Shown here one piece after another: positions 48,423-60,224 of a DNA stretch of 64,000 nt. The notes beneath the pieces are model-generated. The model ran no database searches. It had not been told where the DNA came from and worked only from the letters and a program-made list of their open reading frames with translations. Source of the DNA: Candidatus Absconditabacterales bacterium. GTDB taxonomy: Bacteria > Patescibacteriota > Gracilibacteria > Absconditabacterales > Absconditicoccaceae. The stretch is from contig CALDTY010000004.1 in assembly GCA_937923605.1 (NCBI GenBank), positions 1-64,000 on the forward strand. Direction: 5' to 3'. Position 1 is the stretch's first letter. The number at the start of each line of letters is the position of its first letter. The position numbers and the translations under genes are program-made.

Positions 48423-48821
48423 ATGGTAAACGCTCCAATTCATGATCTACTTATAAGATTAAAGAATGCCTATATGGCAAGAAAAAAGGATGTTGAAGGA
48501 ATTCAATATTCAAAGTTTAAGGTACGTGTTTTGGAACTTCTCCAAAAATTCAAATTCATAGACTCATTTGAGACAGTTTGAGAATGAGCACTAAAAACAC
48601 TGACTGTTCAATTACATGTGACTGGAAACTTAGTAGAAGATATTCCAGTAATAAGAATGTACAGCAAACCTAGTAAAAGACGATATATCGGACGACAAGA
48701 TATTAGACCAGTTGCTGGTTGAAGATGAATATGAATCCTTTCTACTAGTCAATGACTTATGGCTAGTCACGAAGCTAAAAAGAAAAAGATATGAGGTGAG
48801 TTGATCGCAGAAATTTATTAA
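48423..48821 (+). CDS. rpsH: 30S ribosomal protein S8
   Basis: MVNAPIHDLLIRLKNAYMARKKDVEGIQYSKFKVRVLELLQKFKFIDSFE..KPSKRRYIGRQDIRPVAGGRGIGILSTSQGLMASHEAKKKKIGGELIAEIY. Confidence 0.94.
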
Positions 48822-48852
48822 GTACATAAAGTTTTATTATCTTATTTAGCAC

Positions 48853-49398
48853 ATGTCTAGAATTGGTAAAATGCCAGTAGCTATCCTTGAGGGAGTTACT
48901 GTAGATATAAAAGACAAAACAGTGTCAGTTAAATGACCTAAGTGAAATTTGTCATACACATATTTAGATTGAGTAAATGTGAATATATCAGATAATGAAG
49001 TAGTTGTTACTATTGAGTCTGATGAGTATAGCAATCTACGATGATTAACTAGAACACTTATATCTAACATGATAGAATGAGTTACAGATGGTTTTCAAAA
49101 GAGATTGTTGGTTCTTTGAGTTTGATACTCTGCAAAAGTACAATGAAGCAAGTTAGCATTAAATCTTTGATATTCTCATCCAATCGATCATGTCTTACCA
49201 GAAGGAATAAAAGCAGATATTGAACAAGATCCTAAATGAGAAACAATAATTGTTATTAGTGGAATTGATAAGCAATTAGTAGGTGAACAAGCTGCTAAAA
49301 TTAGATCTTATAGAAAACCAGAACCATATAAGTGAAAATGAGTAAGATACGAAGGAGAGTATATTCAAATGAAAGCGTGAAAGACGGCAACGGCTTAG
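48853..49398 (+). CDS. rplF: 50S ribosomal protein L6
   Basis: [43 protein letters not shown]...[28 protein letters not shown]. Confidence 0.95.
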
Positions 49399-49433
49399 TC
49401 TAACACACACTTTACACCTTACACTTTACACAA

Positions 49434-49796
49434 ATGTCAAAAAAACTAACAAACAAATCACTCGATAAATCAAATAGATATGCTAGAAGAAAGCATAGAG
49501 TGAATACTGTTGTCAAAAAGTTCACATCACATCCTAGGTTACTTGTGAATAGATCAAATGCTCATGTTCAAGCTCAAATTATTGATGCTTCATGAAAAGT
49601 TTTGGCATTCGCTAGTTCATTGAAGGCTAAGAGTGGAACTAAATCAGAAAAGGCATTTGCTGTAGGTGAGGATATTGCAAAAATTGCCTCCAAAAATGGT
49701 GTAACAAAAGTAGTTTTTGATAGAAATTGACATCTATATCACTGAAGAATAAAAAGGTTAGCTGAGTGAGCTAGATCATGATGATTAGACTTTTAA
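49434..49796 (+). CDS. rplR: 50S ribosomal protein L18
   Basis: ..[108 protein letters not shown]. Confidence 0.94.
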
Positions 49797-49834
49797 ATAC
49801 ATATACTATTATATTTACTTATTATCAATAATTT

Positions 49835-50677
49835 ATGGCAGACGAAAACAAGAAACCAGAAGAAGCAGTTGAAACTACTAAAGTAGACGAGGCAGCTAAA
49901 ACCCCTGAGACTTCACAACCTGAAGTTAAGTCTTCTGAAGCTGAGAAGCCTGTAGAATCAACGGAAAAGAAAGCAGAAGCGCCAGCAGAAAAGAAGCAAG
50001 GAGCAAGTAGATGAAGATGAGCAAGACCAGCACCATCTAATGAAAATCCATTGTCAGATAAGCCTCTTCAAAGAAGGTGAAGAAAGTGAGGTTGAAAAGG
50101 ATGAAGGTGAGACAAACCAAATAAAGAATTTCAAGAAATTCTTTTGGAAGTTAGAAGAGTAACAAGAGTAACTACTGGTGGTAGACAGCTAGCCTTTCGT
50201 GCGATCATTGTTATTTGAAACTGAAAAGGGAAGATTGGTTTATGAGTTGCTAAAGGTAACGATGTTAGTATTGCTGTTAGAAAAGCTACTCATGAAGCAT
50301 ATAAAAATATTGTAGAAGCTCCAATAACTGATGAACTTACAGTGCCATATGTAATGACTCACAAATACAAGGCTGCTATAGTTAAGTTAATGCCTGCTAC
50401 GCAAGGTACTGGTATGAAAGCTTGATCATCTGTTCGTACTGTTTTAGAACTAGCAGGATACAATAATATCTTATCTAAAATAATCTGAACTAACAACAAG
50501 TTAAATAATGCTATTTGTGCTATTCAAGCTTTAGCTAAGTATAAAGTTTGAAAAACACCGCCAACTCAAAAAGATCAAAAAAAATGAGATAAAAATGATG
50601 ATAATAAACCACAAGGAAAAGATGAAAAAAAGACAGAGAAAAAAGAAAGTAAAAAAGAAGTCGCTGAGACCAAATAA
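49835..50677 (+). CDS. rpsE: 30S ribosomal protein S5 with long low-complexity N- and C-terminal extensions
   Basis: N-term ..EKKQGASRGRGARPAPSNENPLSDKPLQRRGRKGGGKGGRGDKPNKEFQEILLEVRRVTRVTTGGRQLAFRAIIVIGNGKGKIGLGVAKGNDVSIAVRKA...; C-term ..GDKNDDNKPQGKDEKKTEKKESKKEVAETK. Confidence 0.94.
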
Positions 50678-50721
50678 TAAGATTACATTGTCATATACTT
50701 TATTCTAACTAACTTCATATT

Positions 50722-51243
50722 ATGTTACATGAACTCACCAAATCTCCATGAAGATCAAAACCTGGTAAGAAACTAGGAAGATGAAATAGTAGTGGTGCTT
50801 GAAATTATTCTGGAAAATGAATTAAGGGTCAAAAATCTAGATCTTGATGATCTGTTCCTGCATGGTTCGAATGATGACAAACCCCATTATATAGAAGACT
50901 TCCTAAATTGAGATGATTTAAGAGATATTTCAAGTTGCTTGAACATCATGAACCTGTTAATGTTGGGTTATTAGAATCAGATGATAGAATTAAATCTTGA
51001 GATACGATTACTAAAGAATTACTTGCTCAATTTTGATATATTCGTAAGAAAGACAATAGAGTGAAAATCCTAGGAAATTGAGATCTAAAGAAGAAACTAT
51101 CTTTTGATGGGTTGGACGCTATATCATCTTCTGCACTAACAAAGGTAGAAGCAGTAGGAGGAACATTCTCTGGATGAGCACCTGTAACTGAAAAATGAGC
51201 AGAATCGACAGAGCAAGAACATGAGGAACAATCAGAAGAATAA
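50722..51243 (+). CDS. rplO: 50S ribosomal protein L15
   Basis: [73 protein letters not shown]. Confidence 0.95.
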
Positions 51244-51303
51244 TCAACTAACACTTTGCTGTTAACAGATTATTTATCTTTATACTTTACATAATTTATA
51301 AAC

Positions 51304-52623
51304 ATGGAAGCATTCTTTCAATATGTCCAAGACATGGTGGTAAACCCAAATGTAAGAAAAAAATTGTTATGGACACTTGCTTTTTTAGCAATTTATAGAT
51401 TCTTAGTATATATCCCAGTTCCATTTGTAAATATTGATGCTTGGGCAAATGCTACTATTCAATCTTGAGGAGGTTTAGAGTACTTTGCAATGCTACTTTG
51501 ATGAACACTAGAGCAATTTTCACTTATTGCAGTAGGATTGATTCCATATATTAATGCTTCTATTATATTACAATTACTAACTGCAGTAATTCCTAAGCTT
51601 GAAGAACTTCAAGACCAAGGACAACAATGAACTCAAAAGATCCAACAATATACTAGACGACTTACTTTCCCATTAGCTTTCTTACAATCTATTGGTATGG
51701 TATTTTTCATAAACTATCTTTTATGAGGAAACGTTATTTCTACTGATATAGGAACAATTTTATTAACTGCATTTGCACTGTCTGTTTGATCAATCTTACT
51801 TATGCGAATTGGTGAAATGATTACAGAAAAGGGAATATCAAATGGTATCTCGATTTTGATTTTTAGTTCTATTGTAGCAGGAATAACATCTCAAACATAT
51901 ACATTCTTATCATCATCAGGGGGTGACTTGTTGAATGTTGTATTATTTATGTTTATAATAGTGTTAGTATTGGTAGTGCTTTCTGTGCTTCTAATTAAGA
52001 CTATAAAAGATATTCCTGTCATCTATGCTAGGCAATGAGCTATGCAAGAGACTGCAAGTTTGCCAATTCCATTGAATCCAGTAGGAATGATTCCAATTAT
52101 TTTTGCTGTAGCATTTGTAACATTTCCTTACCTTATTTCACAATTAGTGACTAACTTGGGAACTCAGAACCCAACAATGCAATCTATTGCTAACTGGATA
52201 GAACTTAATTTGAATATATATACTCAACAACCATGATGGATAGCTATTCTTGCTTACTTCTTGCTTATTGTTGCGTTTACTTTCTTCTATGCTATGATTA
52301 CCTTCAATCCAGAAAGAATGGCAGACACCATTCAAAAAAGATGATGATTCATTCCTGGAATTAGACCTGGTGAAGAGACTGCAAAATACCTAAATAGTGT
52401 CTTGATGCATTTAGCTTTATGGTGAGGACTGTGATTAGCGTTCGTTTGAGTGTACACATATATACTAAGTTATATTCCATTTGTACAACAAGCAGCACAA
52501 AGTCTATGATCTATTCCAGTAATTGTTCAAGGGGCGTGAGTTATTATTATTGTATGAGTAGTACAAGAATTAGTAAACAAAATAAATGCTGAATTATTGA
52601 TGGAAAGATATGATAGAGTATAA
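51304..52623 (+). CDS. secY: Protein translocase subunit SecY
   Basis: ..[101 protein letters not shown].. Confidence 0.95.
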
Positions 52624-52652
52624 ATATAATTTCTATTAGTAGACCGCACATA

Positions 52653-52678
52653 AGGCTTCCTCTAGGAAGCTTTTTTGT
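52653..52678 (+). terminator. Intrinsic terminator after secY
   Basis: aaggcttcctctaggaagcttttttg. Confidence 0.9.
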
Positions 52679-52706
52679 TTGACAAAATAATATTTGCATT
52701 GATAAT
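52679..52706 (+). promoter_or_regulatory. Sigma70-like promoter upstream of the DEDD exonuclease gene
   Basis: TTGACA (52679-52684), 16-nt spacer, GATAAT (52701-52706). Confidence 0.55.
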
Positions 52707-52748
52707 TTTTTCTTTATATTTAGAATCTACATTTATTAAAACACTTGA

Positions 52749-53321
52749 ATGACTGAAAATACAATCGCGGTTCTAGATATAGAAGCTACCAATTTTCGTA
52801 AAAAAGGAGGACTTATTGTAGAGATATGAATAGCTGCTTTAGATCTCAAAACTTGAGTAATAAAGAACATTATTGATACCCTTATTCAAGAACCAGGGTT
52901 TGACGAGACTCATTATACTTGAGAGTTTGGTCGGGTGTTTAAGAATTCTGACCTTGAGCCAGAAATGATATATCAAGCTCCTACCCTAGAACACAAGAGA
53001 GAAGAAATTCAGGAATGTCTTGATAATTCGTATTGAGTTACGGCCTTCAATACAGCCTTTGATTTTCCATTAATGGAAGATAGAGGCTTTACTATTCATA
53101 ATAAGCTGCCTTGTTTAATGCATAAAGCTTCAAAACCAATGAAGATTTGGTTAAAAGAGAAAGCTAAGAAGAAAAGAGCAATAGCCTCATTTCAGCAAGC
53201 ATGGAACTACTATTTGAACACACCTTATGTCGAAAAACACAGAGGAGCTGATGATGCTTATCATGAAACAATATTATTAAGGAAATTGATTGAATTAGGT
53301 TTGTATTCTATTGATCAGTAA
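52749..53321 (+). CDS. DnaQ-like 3'-5' exonuclease (DEDD)
   Basis: NTIAVLDIEATNFRKKGGLIVEIGIAALDLKTG...GVTAFNTAFDFPLMEDRGF...HRGADDAYHETILLRKLIELG. Confidence 0.8.
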
Positions 53322-53329
53322 TTCATTTA

Positions 53330-53464
53330 GTACACATAACCAAACGAAGAAAAGAAAGAGTGTATAATTGATCAACGTAACCCATAAAGGGTACACATAA
53401 CCAAGCGAAGAAAAGAAAGAGTGTATAATTGATAAAAGGGTATAGTACACATAACCAAGCGAAG
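53330..53464. repeat. Short tandem repeats of gtacacataaccaaRcgaagaaaagaaagagtgtataattgat (two full + one partial copy)
   Basis: Copies at about 53330-53372, 53391-53433 and partial 53445-53464. Confidence 0.9.
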
Positions 53465-53475
53465 CTTGGGTTTTT
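53452..53475 (+). terminator. Terminator-like hairpin ending the repeat array
   Basis: aaccaagcgaagcttgggttttt. Confidence 0.65.
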
Positions 53476-54631
53476 AATTAACCTGTTTGTAGCAACTTTC
53501 TCTTTCTTCTCAGTTGATGATTCGTCCATAACATCATCCACGAACTGTTTTTTTGATTCCATCTACAATGACAGTAGCTCTATTTGGCCATGCGTATTTG
53601 TGTTCGAAATCTCATCAGTCTTCTGTTTTAGCTAATGAGAAGACTTCTTCAATTCATCAGAAAGAGCCGTCGTAATTTGATACTACTATAATTGGATAGT
53701 TTGCCGTATTTTCAATTTTATAATCGATATGTCCATCATAAATTGTACTATCTAATCAAGGCATTGTGATTGTTTCTCCATTTACTTGAGCATCATACAG
53801 ATTTCAATATCGTTGAGTATGAGCACGCCATTCTGCGGGTAAAATGGCTTTATTGGTCAAAAGTCACTGGTACAAAGCGGTGCTCGCTCCACATAAACCT
53901 CATCAATATTCTGTTTGATCTTCATCTAACACGACAGTAAATCAGTTTTTGTATAGTTCTTGTTCTTGTGGATCGTAGTTTATTTCATCAATAAATGAAA
54001 GAACCTCTCATGGATTAACAACTCTTACAGATCAAAACTCTTTGAGAGCAGTTGAAATATTATGTCTTCTGTAAGACTTATCGTAATTCTCTCTTACTCT
54101 ATGTGAAACAATAGTATATCACATGTCAGTTAGGTCTTGAGCATTTTTAAATAAATGGATTCAGGTCCATGATCCGTAATCAGTGGAAGATAGGATAAAT
54201 GGTTTCTTATGAATTTGATATTCTGTATCATTATATGAAGCTAAGAAGTTATCTATATGCTGATCCAAGGGATCATTACTTTTAATGGGCAAACTTTCTA
54301 CAATCAAATCTCAGGTAAAACTATAATTCCATGTAGTTATATTGACATCGTTTGATGATCAGCTGTAGGGTTTACTTACAAATCAAGAAAAAGCTTCTTG
54401 TACAAGCTGCGATTTCACATAACTTTTAAGATTCTTTTTAATGTCTCATTTCTCTGTTCGTTCATCAATAATCTTCTTTTCAACAAAGATATCACCATTC
54501 ATTAGATCAGGGTAGTCCTTTTCAATTTGTTTGTCGAAAATGTGTGCCAACAACAAAAATATCCATACAGTGAGAAGTATGGTAACACCACTAATTAGTA
54601 TATGTTGTCTAAGAGTATTTATATACATCAA
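53474..54631 (-). CDS. VanW-like secreted/membrane protein
   Basis: MMYINTLRQHILISGVTILLTVGIFLLLAHIF...YGGLCGASTALYQGLLTNKAILPAEWRAHTQRYGNLYDAQVNGETITMPGLDSTIYDGHIDYKIENTANYPIIVV. Confidence 0.7.
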
Positions 54632-54766
54632 AATAATTCTAGAGATAGTTGATCAGATTTTAGTATATTCTTTTTGTATGATTAGTTGTTCTAATTTCAA
54701 TATACTTTCATGCTGAAATTGTACTTTATAACCCTATCATGCAATAACTTTAGTTTGGCATGTGAC

Positions 54767-55360
54767 ATGAAACAATTATTCCTTATAGGTGGATGAGAAG
54801 TGTTCGATACAAAGGATGAGTATTATAATTTTTTAAAAAACTGTGATCGAGATTTGCAAAATCCAAAAAAGAATCGAAAAAATCGATTATGTGATTCAGT
54901 CTCATTAGAGTTTAAGTGTATCGTGCCACAAATGCCCAACTGAATGAATGCTGATTATATGTCTCGAAAGATACGGTTCGAAAAGTATTTTAAGTACTTA
55001 AACGGAGAAGAAGTTGTTTTAATCTGACGATCTTTGTGAGCAATGTTTTTATTAAGATATTTGTCAGAGACTGATTTTCCATCTCATTTGGTACAAATAC
55101 ATCTGATCGCGCCAGAACGAAAAGAAGAATGATTAAATTGATTTAGCACTGCTAAAAACAATCTACAGAAATTTGAAAGCCAGTGTGATACAATATATAT
55201 ATACCATTCAAAAGATGATGATATTGTTTCATTTGAAAACTGAGAGAGATTAAGTAAAGCTATCCCATGAGCAATTTTTGAAGTCTTTGAAACTAGAAAG
55301 CATTTCATTACGCCAGCATTCCCTGAATTACTAGATAATATTTGAATTTATTCCAGATAA
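54767..55360 (+). CDS. Alpha/beta hydrolase-like protein
   Basis: ..VVLIGRSLGAMFLLRYLSETDFPSHLVQIHLIAPE.. (GxSxG) ..DTIYIYHSKDDDIVSFEN..ETRKHFITPAFPELL. Confidence 0.75.
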
Positions 55361-55365
55361 TAACT

Positions 55366-57060
55366 ATGTTTAGAACTACCGTTGAAGAATTATTCGCGCA
55401 AGTGAATGCTCCCATTATTGATCCAAATTTGATCGAAATCCCTCAGGATAGAAGCAAATGAGATTTCGCATTGCCTTGCTTTTCTTTTGCAAAAGAGATG
55501 AAACTATCTCCTCAGCTTATAGCTCAGCAAATAGGTGATCAACTTATGAAGGATATTCCAAATAAAAAGATAAATAAACTTGTTGTTGATGGCCCGTATA
55601 TAAATGTCACCTTAGATAATGCTTATGTAGCAGATACAATACTCAAGGAAATTTTGGAAAAAAAAGAGACATATTGAAGATCTAAAAGTAGATGAGAAAA
55701 GATAGCAATAGAATCACCAGGACCAAATACTAATAAGCCATTACACTTAGGTCATGTAAGAAATATGTTGATCGGGAATGCACTGGCGCTAATGTGAGAA
55801 TTTGCGTGATTTGATATAGTAAAAGTAGATATAAAAAATGACCGTTGAGTGCATATATGTAAATCACTTCTTGCGTATGAAAAGTTTTGAAACAAAGTCG
55901 AACCAGACAAAAAACCAGATCATTTTGTTGGTGACTGGTATGTTAGGTATGCATTGGAAGCAAAAAAAGATCCCAATTTGGATATAGAAATCCAAGATAT
56001 GTTAGTCAAACGAGAACAATGAGATCCCGAAGTTAGGGCATTACGAGATAAGATGAGGACACGATGTTTACAATGAATTGAACAGACGTATGCTAGATAT
56101 TGATGTCATATTGATCAATCTTATTCAGAGTCTGATCATTATTTGAAGTGAAGAAAGATAGTTGATGATGGAATCGCATCATGAATGTTTATAAAAAATG
56201 ATAAAGGACACTATTTATTTCAAGATGAAGAGCTTGGAGATAAAATAGTACTTAGAAGTGACGGCACATCAATTTATATAACTCAAGACTTGGCTTTATG
56301 AATATTAAGATATGATGATTGGAAAATGGATCGTATGGTTTACATAGTAGGTAATGAGCAAGCTGATCATTTCAAATTTTTGTTTAAAATTTTTGAATCA
56401 ATGTGACTAGAGTTTGCTTCAAATTGTCATCATTTAAGTTATGGAATGATAAGTCTTCCAGATGGAAAGATGAAAAGTAGAGAAGGGAATGTTGTAGACG
56501 CTGACAGTTTGATAGATGAAATGCAAGAAGCATCATTAGTAATGCTAGAAAAAAGATATCCATGAGAAGACATGAAAACATTAGCTGAAGATATAGCTTT
56601 TGCTGCAATAAAGTTTTTTGTATTAAAATATGATGCAAAAAAAGACTTTGTATTTGATCGTAATGAATCATTAAGCTTTGATTGAGAATCATGACCTTAT
56701 TTGCAATATACACACGCTAGGTGCATGAGTATTTTGAAGAAGTCAGAAACTAGTATAAAATCATTTTGAGAAATTGATCTTTCTCCTTTAGAATTAGATT
56801 CTGAAAGAATGATTATGCTACATTTGTCAGAATTGGGATCGATAGTAGAAAAGGCCGCAGACGAATATAAACCAAGTTTAGTTGCTAGATATGTGTTAGA
56901 TCTTGCTCGTTTATTTAATACTTACTACCAACACACTAAGATTTTGGTTGAAGATGACTCAAAAGTTTCTGATGCTCGTTTAGCGTTGGTACAGAGTGTC
57001 CAATACGTCTTGAACACGTGACTATGATTATTATGAATACAAGCACCTAAGAAGATGTAA
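55366..57060 (+). CDS. argS: Arginyl-tRNA synthetase
   Basis: ..KIAIESPGPNTNKPLHLGHVRNMLIGNALALMGE..VKVDIKNDRGVHICKSLLAYEKFG..GDWYVRYALEAKKDP..LPDGKMKSREGNVVDADSLIDEM.. Confidence 0.95.
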
Positions 57061-57076
57061 TTTTACTTATTTTTTT

Positions 57077-57493
57077 ATGATGACAATTAAAGATTATATT
57101 TTAAAGTGATTAATGGCAATTATCTGATGATGAGTTGTGTGATATGCTATCTGGCTATATATGCAAAATGCTCAAATAGTATGATCTTGAGATGATCTTC
57201 AGAATATGATCGCGTATATATTTGTAGTTATTATATGATTATTTCTCTTAGCGATCGCATTCAAAGAATCACTTTTACCTAACAATAGACGATGAGTGTT
57301 GTTGCTTGGAGTTGGTATTATTTGGTGCGCGCATATATACTTGATAGATACTCCAAATCAGTCAGTTTATCTAAAAGATATAATGAAATTAGTAGGTGTA
57401 TTTCTTGCTATAGTATGACCCATGAAAGCCTTACAAAGTAAAGAATATGAGGAGAAAAAGTTAGAAGAAGAAATTGAAATAATAGAAGTATAG
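57077..57493 (+). CDS. Small membrane protein, hypothetical
   Basis: 139-codon frame with TM segments MMTIKDYILKGLMAIIGGGVVGYAIWLYMQNAQIVGSGDDLQNMIAYIFVVIIGLFLLAIAF..; contains in-frame TGA. Confidence 0.6.
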
Positions 57494-57542
57494 AGAGTGG
57501 ATCTTCTTCTATAAATAATTATTATATAAAAAATAAAAACAG

Positions 57543-57779
57543 ATGAAGAAAAAAGAATGTTTGGTAATAGTTATTAAATTCATTCCTTATCTTGGAGAAA
57601 AATTTAAGCTGATGCATAGAGATGTTTCACATTTAAAAGCACTAAAAAACTTATACCAAGTGAAACAGAAGAGCATAAGTGATTGTGACTCAATGATCAA
57701 ACAACAGAAATCGGAGATTCTTCAACCAAAAGATGTAGATAATTTTACTCTTGCTCTGGAATGTCAAGTGACATTTTAA
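57543..57779 (+). CDS. Hypothetical protein
   Basis: 78-aa ORF MKKKECLVIVIKFIPYLGEKFKLMHRDVSHLKAL...; no TGA. Confidence 0.45.
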   Translation: MKKKECLVIVIKFIPYLGEKFKLMHRDVSHLKALKNLYQVKQKSISDCDSMIKQQKSEILQPKDVDNFTLALECQVTF

Positions 57780-58113
57780 ATGAAATTTTTCTTATTAAAA
57801 AAATCCCTTTAAAATAATATTAAAAGGATTCAACAGATTTTAGAAGTAATTACTCGAAGAACCATTTAATTAAAGGGTCTCTCTCGTCAATTTTTCTTTC
57901 TAGATTATCTATATTTTCTTGTAATTGTATAACATCAACTTGATGATTTAAGCTGTGTTGATCTAGTAAATCGACAAAATCTTTACTAACTGATTCCTGT
58001 TGATATAGATTGATACATGTTTATCTTAGCTATAGTTGTACATTATAAGTCACCAAACGAGGTGGAGCATGTTGACAAAAAATAAATATTATTATCAAAC
58101 TAAATCAAATATA

Positions 58114-59247
58114 ATGAAGAAAAAGGTAGGTGTCCTTGGAGGAGGACAATTGGGTAAAATGTTCCAAGAGGAAAACCCAGATCTAGAAATTTACTTTTTA
58201 GATAAAAAAGATAGCCCTGTAAGTAGGATAATACCATCAGATAGATTCTTTGAAGGAGATCTTACGAATTACGATGATGTTATGTCTTTTGGTAAAGACA
58301 AAGAAAGCATAACGATAGAGATAGAAAAGGTAAATGTAGATGCGCTTGATGAACTAGAGAAACAAGGGAAGCAAATATTTCCAAACCCTAGAGTCATTAG
58401 AATGATTCAGGATAAAGGAAATCAGAAGTTGCATTACAAGAACAATGATATTGCAACAGCGCCATTTACCTTGTATCATGACATACATAATTTAAAGGCA
58501 GATATGCTTCATAAAGATTTTCAATTCCCTGTTATGCAAAAGCTTTGCTTTGGTCAATACGATGGGAGAGGAGTACAAAAGATATCATCTATGGGTGAGA
58601 TCGATCTACTTCTTGATGGGCCATGCATTATCGAACAGTTCATAGATATTAAGTGGGAACTATCAGTTATTATTGCAAAAAGTGATGACGATTATGTAGT
58701 AATGGAACCAGTTGAAATGGTATTCGATTATGACAAGAATATTCTTGATTATCAAATTTGTCCGGCAAGAATTCCACAGAAAATAAAAGATGAAGCAATT
58801 TTGTTGGCTAGACAAACTGTTGATTCTTTTGATTCAAATGGATTATTTGCTGTTGAACTAATTGTTACATCTAACAATGAAGTTATAGTAAACGAAGTTG
58901 CTCCTAGGCCACACAACAGTGGACATCATACTATCGAAGCTGCTTCTGAGTCACAATATAGATTGCTTAGAAAAGTGATTTTTAATCAAATATTCTTTAA
59001 TCAAGTAGTGACATCTGAAAGCGTAATGGTGAACTTGCTTGGAGAAAAAGGATTTTCTGGGCCAGCTTTTTTTAAAGGTAAAGAAAGTATGCAGCAGTCA
59101 GAAGGTTACTATCTTCATGAGTATGGAAAATTATTAACCCGTCCAAAAAGAAAAATGGGACATGTTACTATTTTAGGAGACTCAAGAGAAGAATGTTTAA
59201 AAAGACTATCTTTTGTGAAACAGAATGTATCTGTAGAATCATTATAA
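58114..59247 (+). CDS. purK: 5-(carboxyamino)imidazole ribonucleotide synthase
   Basis: MKKKVGVLGGGQLGKMFQEENPDLEIYFLD...ITIEIEKVNVDALDELEKQGKQIFPNPRVIRMIQDKGNQKLHYKNNDIATAPF...EVAPRPHNSGHHTIEAA; uninterrupted in standard code. Confidence 0.92.
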   Translation: MKKKVGVLGGGQLGKMFQEENPDLEIYFLDKKDSPVSRIIPSDRFFEGDLTNYDDVMSFGKDKESITIEIEKVNVDALDELEKQGKQIFPNPRVIRMIQDKGNQKLHYKNNDIATAPFTLYHDIHNLKADMLHKDFQFPVMQKLCFGQYDGRGVQKISSMGEIDLLLDGPCIIEQFIDIKWELSVIIAKSDDDYVVMEPVEMVFDYDKNILDYQICPARIPQKIKDEAILLARQTVDSFDSNGLFAVELIVTSNNEVIVNEVAPRPHNSGHHTIEAASESQYRLLRKVIFNQIFFNQVVTSESVMVNLLGEKGFSGPAFFKGKESMQQSEGYYLHEYGKLLTRPKRKMGHVTILGDSREECLKRLSFVKQNVSVESL

Positions 59248-59268
59248 TAATCAAAAATTCTAGAAAAA

Positions 59269-60210
59269 ATGAAAAATCAATTAATTAAGGATATTAAATT
59301 GAGGGTCCAAAAGCAACAATGGACCAAAAAAGGAAAGGTTAGAGAATTATATGATGCTGGAGATGATCATATTTTGGTAGTTGCTACTAATGATATTTCT
59401 GCATTTAATCACATCATGCCATGGAAAATTCCCAATAAAGGGGTCATCCTAAATGAACTAGCTGGATTCTTTTTTGAGAAGACAAGTCATATCATACCAA
59501 ACTGTATGGTAGATCTTGCAGCTCCTGATATTCAAATCTGGAATAGACTTTCCATGATTGAGTTAGAAATTGTCTTGAGACGATATTTAACTGGCTCATT
59601 ATGGAAGAAGGAACTGTCGGGTGAAGGAAATCATTGGGATATAAATTTACGTGGGATGAAAGAATTTGATAGATTTTCAAAAATTCAAGTCACTCCAACT
59701 AAAAAAAACAAGAATGATGATCCCATCTTATATTCAGAAGCAGAACATATGGGACTTATAGATCCAAGAGTTAGAAAAAGAGTTCAAGAAGTTTCAATGG
59801 AATTATTTCGTTGGGGTGAAGATTATTTTAAAGATCTTGGAATAGTTCTTGTGGATACAAAGTTCGAATTTGGCTTAAGAGCAAACGGAGATTTGTATTT
59901 TGCTGACGAAGGATTTACTCCTGACAGTAGTCGTTATTACCTTGAGGAAAATTATATAACATCAAGGAAAAAAGGTATAGCGCCAATCCAGTATTCGAAA
60001 CAATTAATTCGTGATTGGATCAAAGCACAAGGCTGGGAAAAGGGCCAACAACTACCTACACCAGATGCAGAAACCTTAATTTCTTTTGAAGAAAGGTATA
60101 AGAAAGTGTATCAGCATATTACAGGAATAGATTTCAATACAGTGCAATTGGGAGATGAAGACTCAAGACTGTCTTGTATAGAGCATAGTTTGACACAATT
60201 ATTAACTTAA
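59269..60210 (+). CDS. purC: SAICAR synthetase
   Basis: KKGKVRELYDAGDDHILVVATNDISAFNHIMPWKIPNKGVILNELAGFFFEKT...IELEIVLRRYLTGSLWK...LVDTKFEFGL..DEGFTPDSSRYY. Confidence 0.93.
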   Translation: MKNQLIKDIKLRVQKQQWTKKGKVRELYDAGDDHILVVATNDISAFNHIMPWKIPNKGVILNELAGFFFEKTSHIIPNCMVDLAAPDIQIWNRLSMIELEIVLRRYLTGSLWKKELSGEGNHWDINLRGMKEFDRFSKIQVTPTKKNKNDDPILYSEAEHMGLIDPRVRKRVQEVSMELFRWGEDYFKDLGIVLVDTKFEFGLRANGDLYFADEGFTPDSSRYYLEENYITSRKKGIAPIQYSKQLIRDWIKAQGWEKGQQLPTPDAETLISFEERYKKVYQHITGIDFNTVQLGDEDSRLSCIEHSLTQLLT

Positions 60211-60224
60211 ACAAAATTTAAAAC

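Noticed and set aside
53323-53562. 79-aa minus ORF MESKKQFVDDVMDESS...FAWLCV...
   Set aside because: Out-of-frame overlap of the VanW-like gene 3' end running into the 53330 repeat array.
57850-58020. Minus-strand coding stretch ..KDFVDLLDQHSLNHQVDVIQLQENIDNLERKIDERDPLIKWFFE*
   Set aside because: No start codon in frame: a TAA lies just upstream of the stretch. Could be a gene remnant but unsupported.
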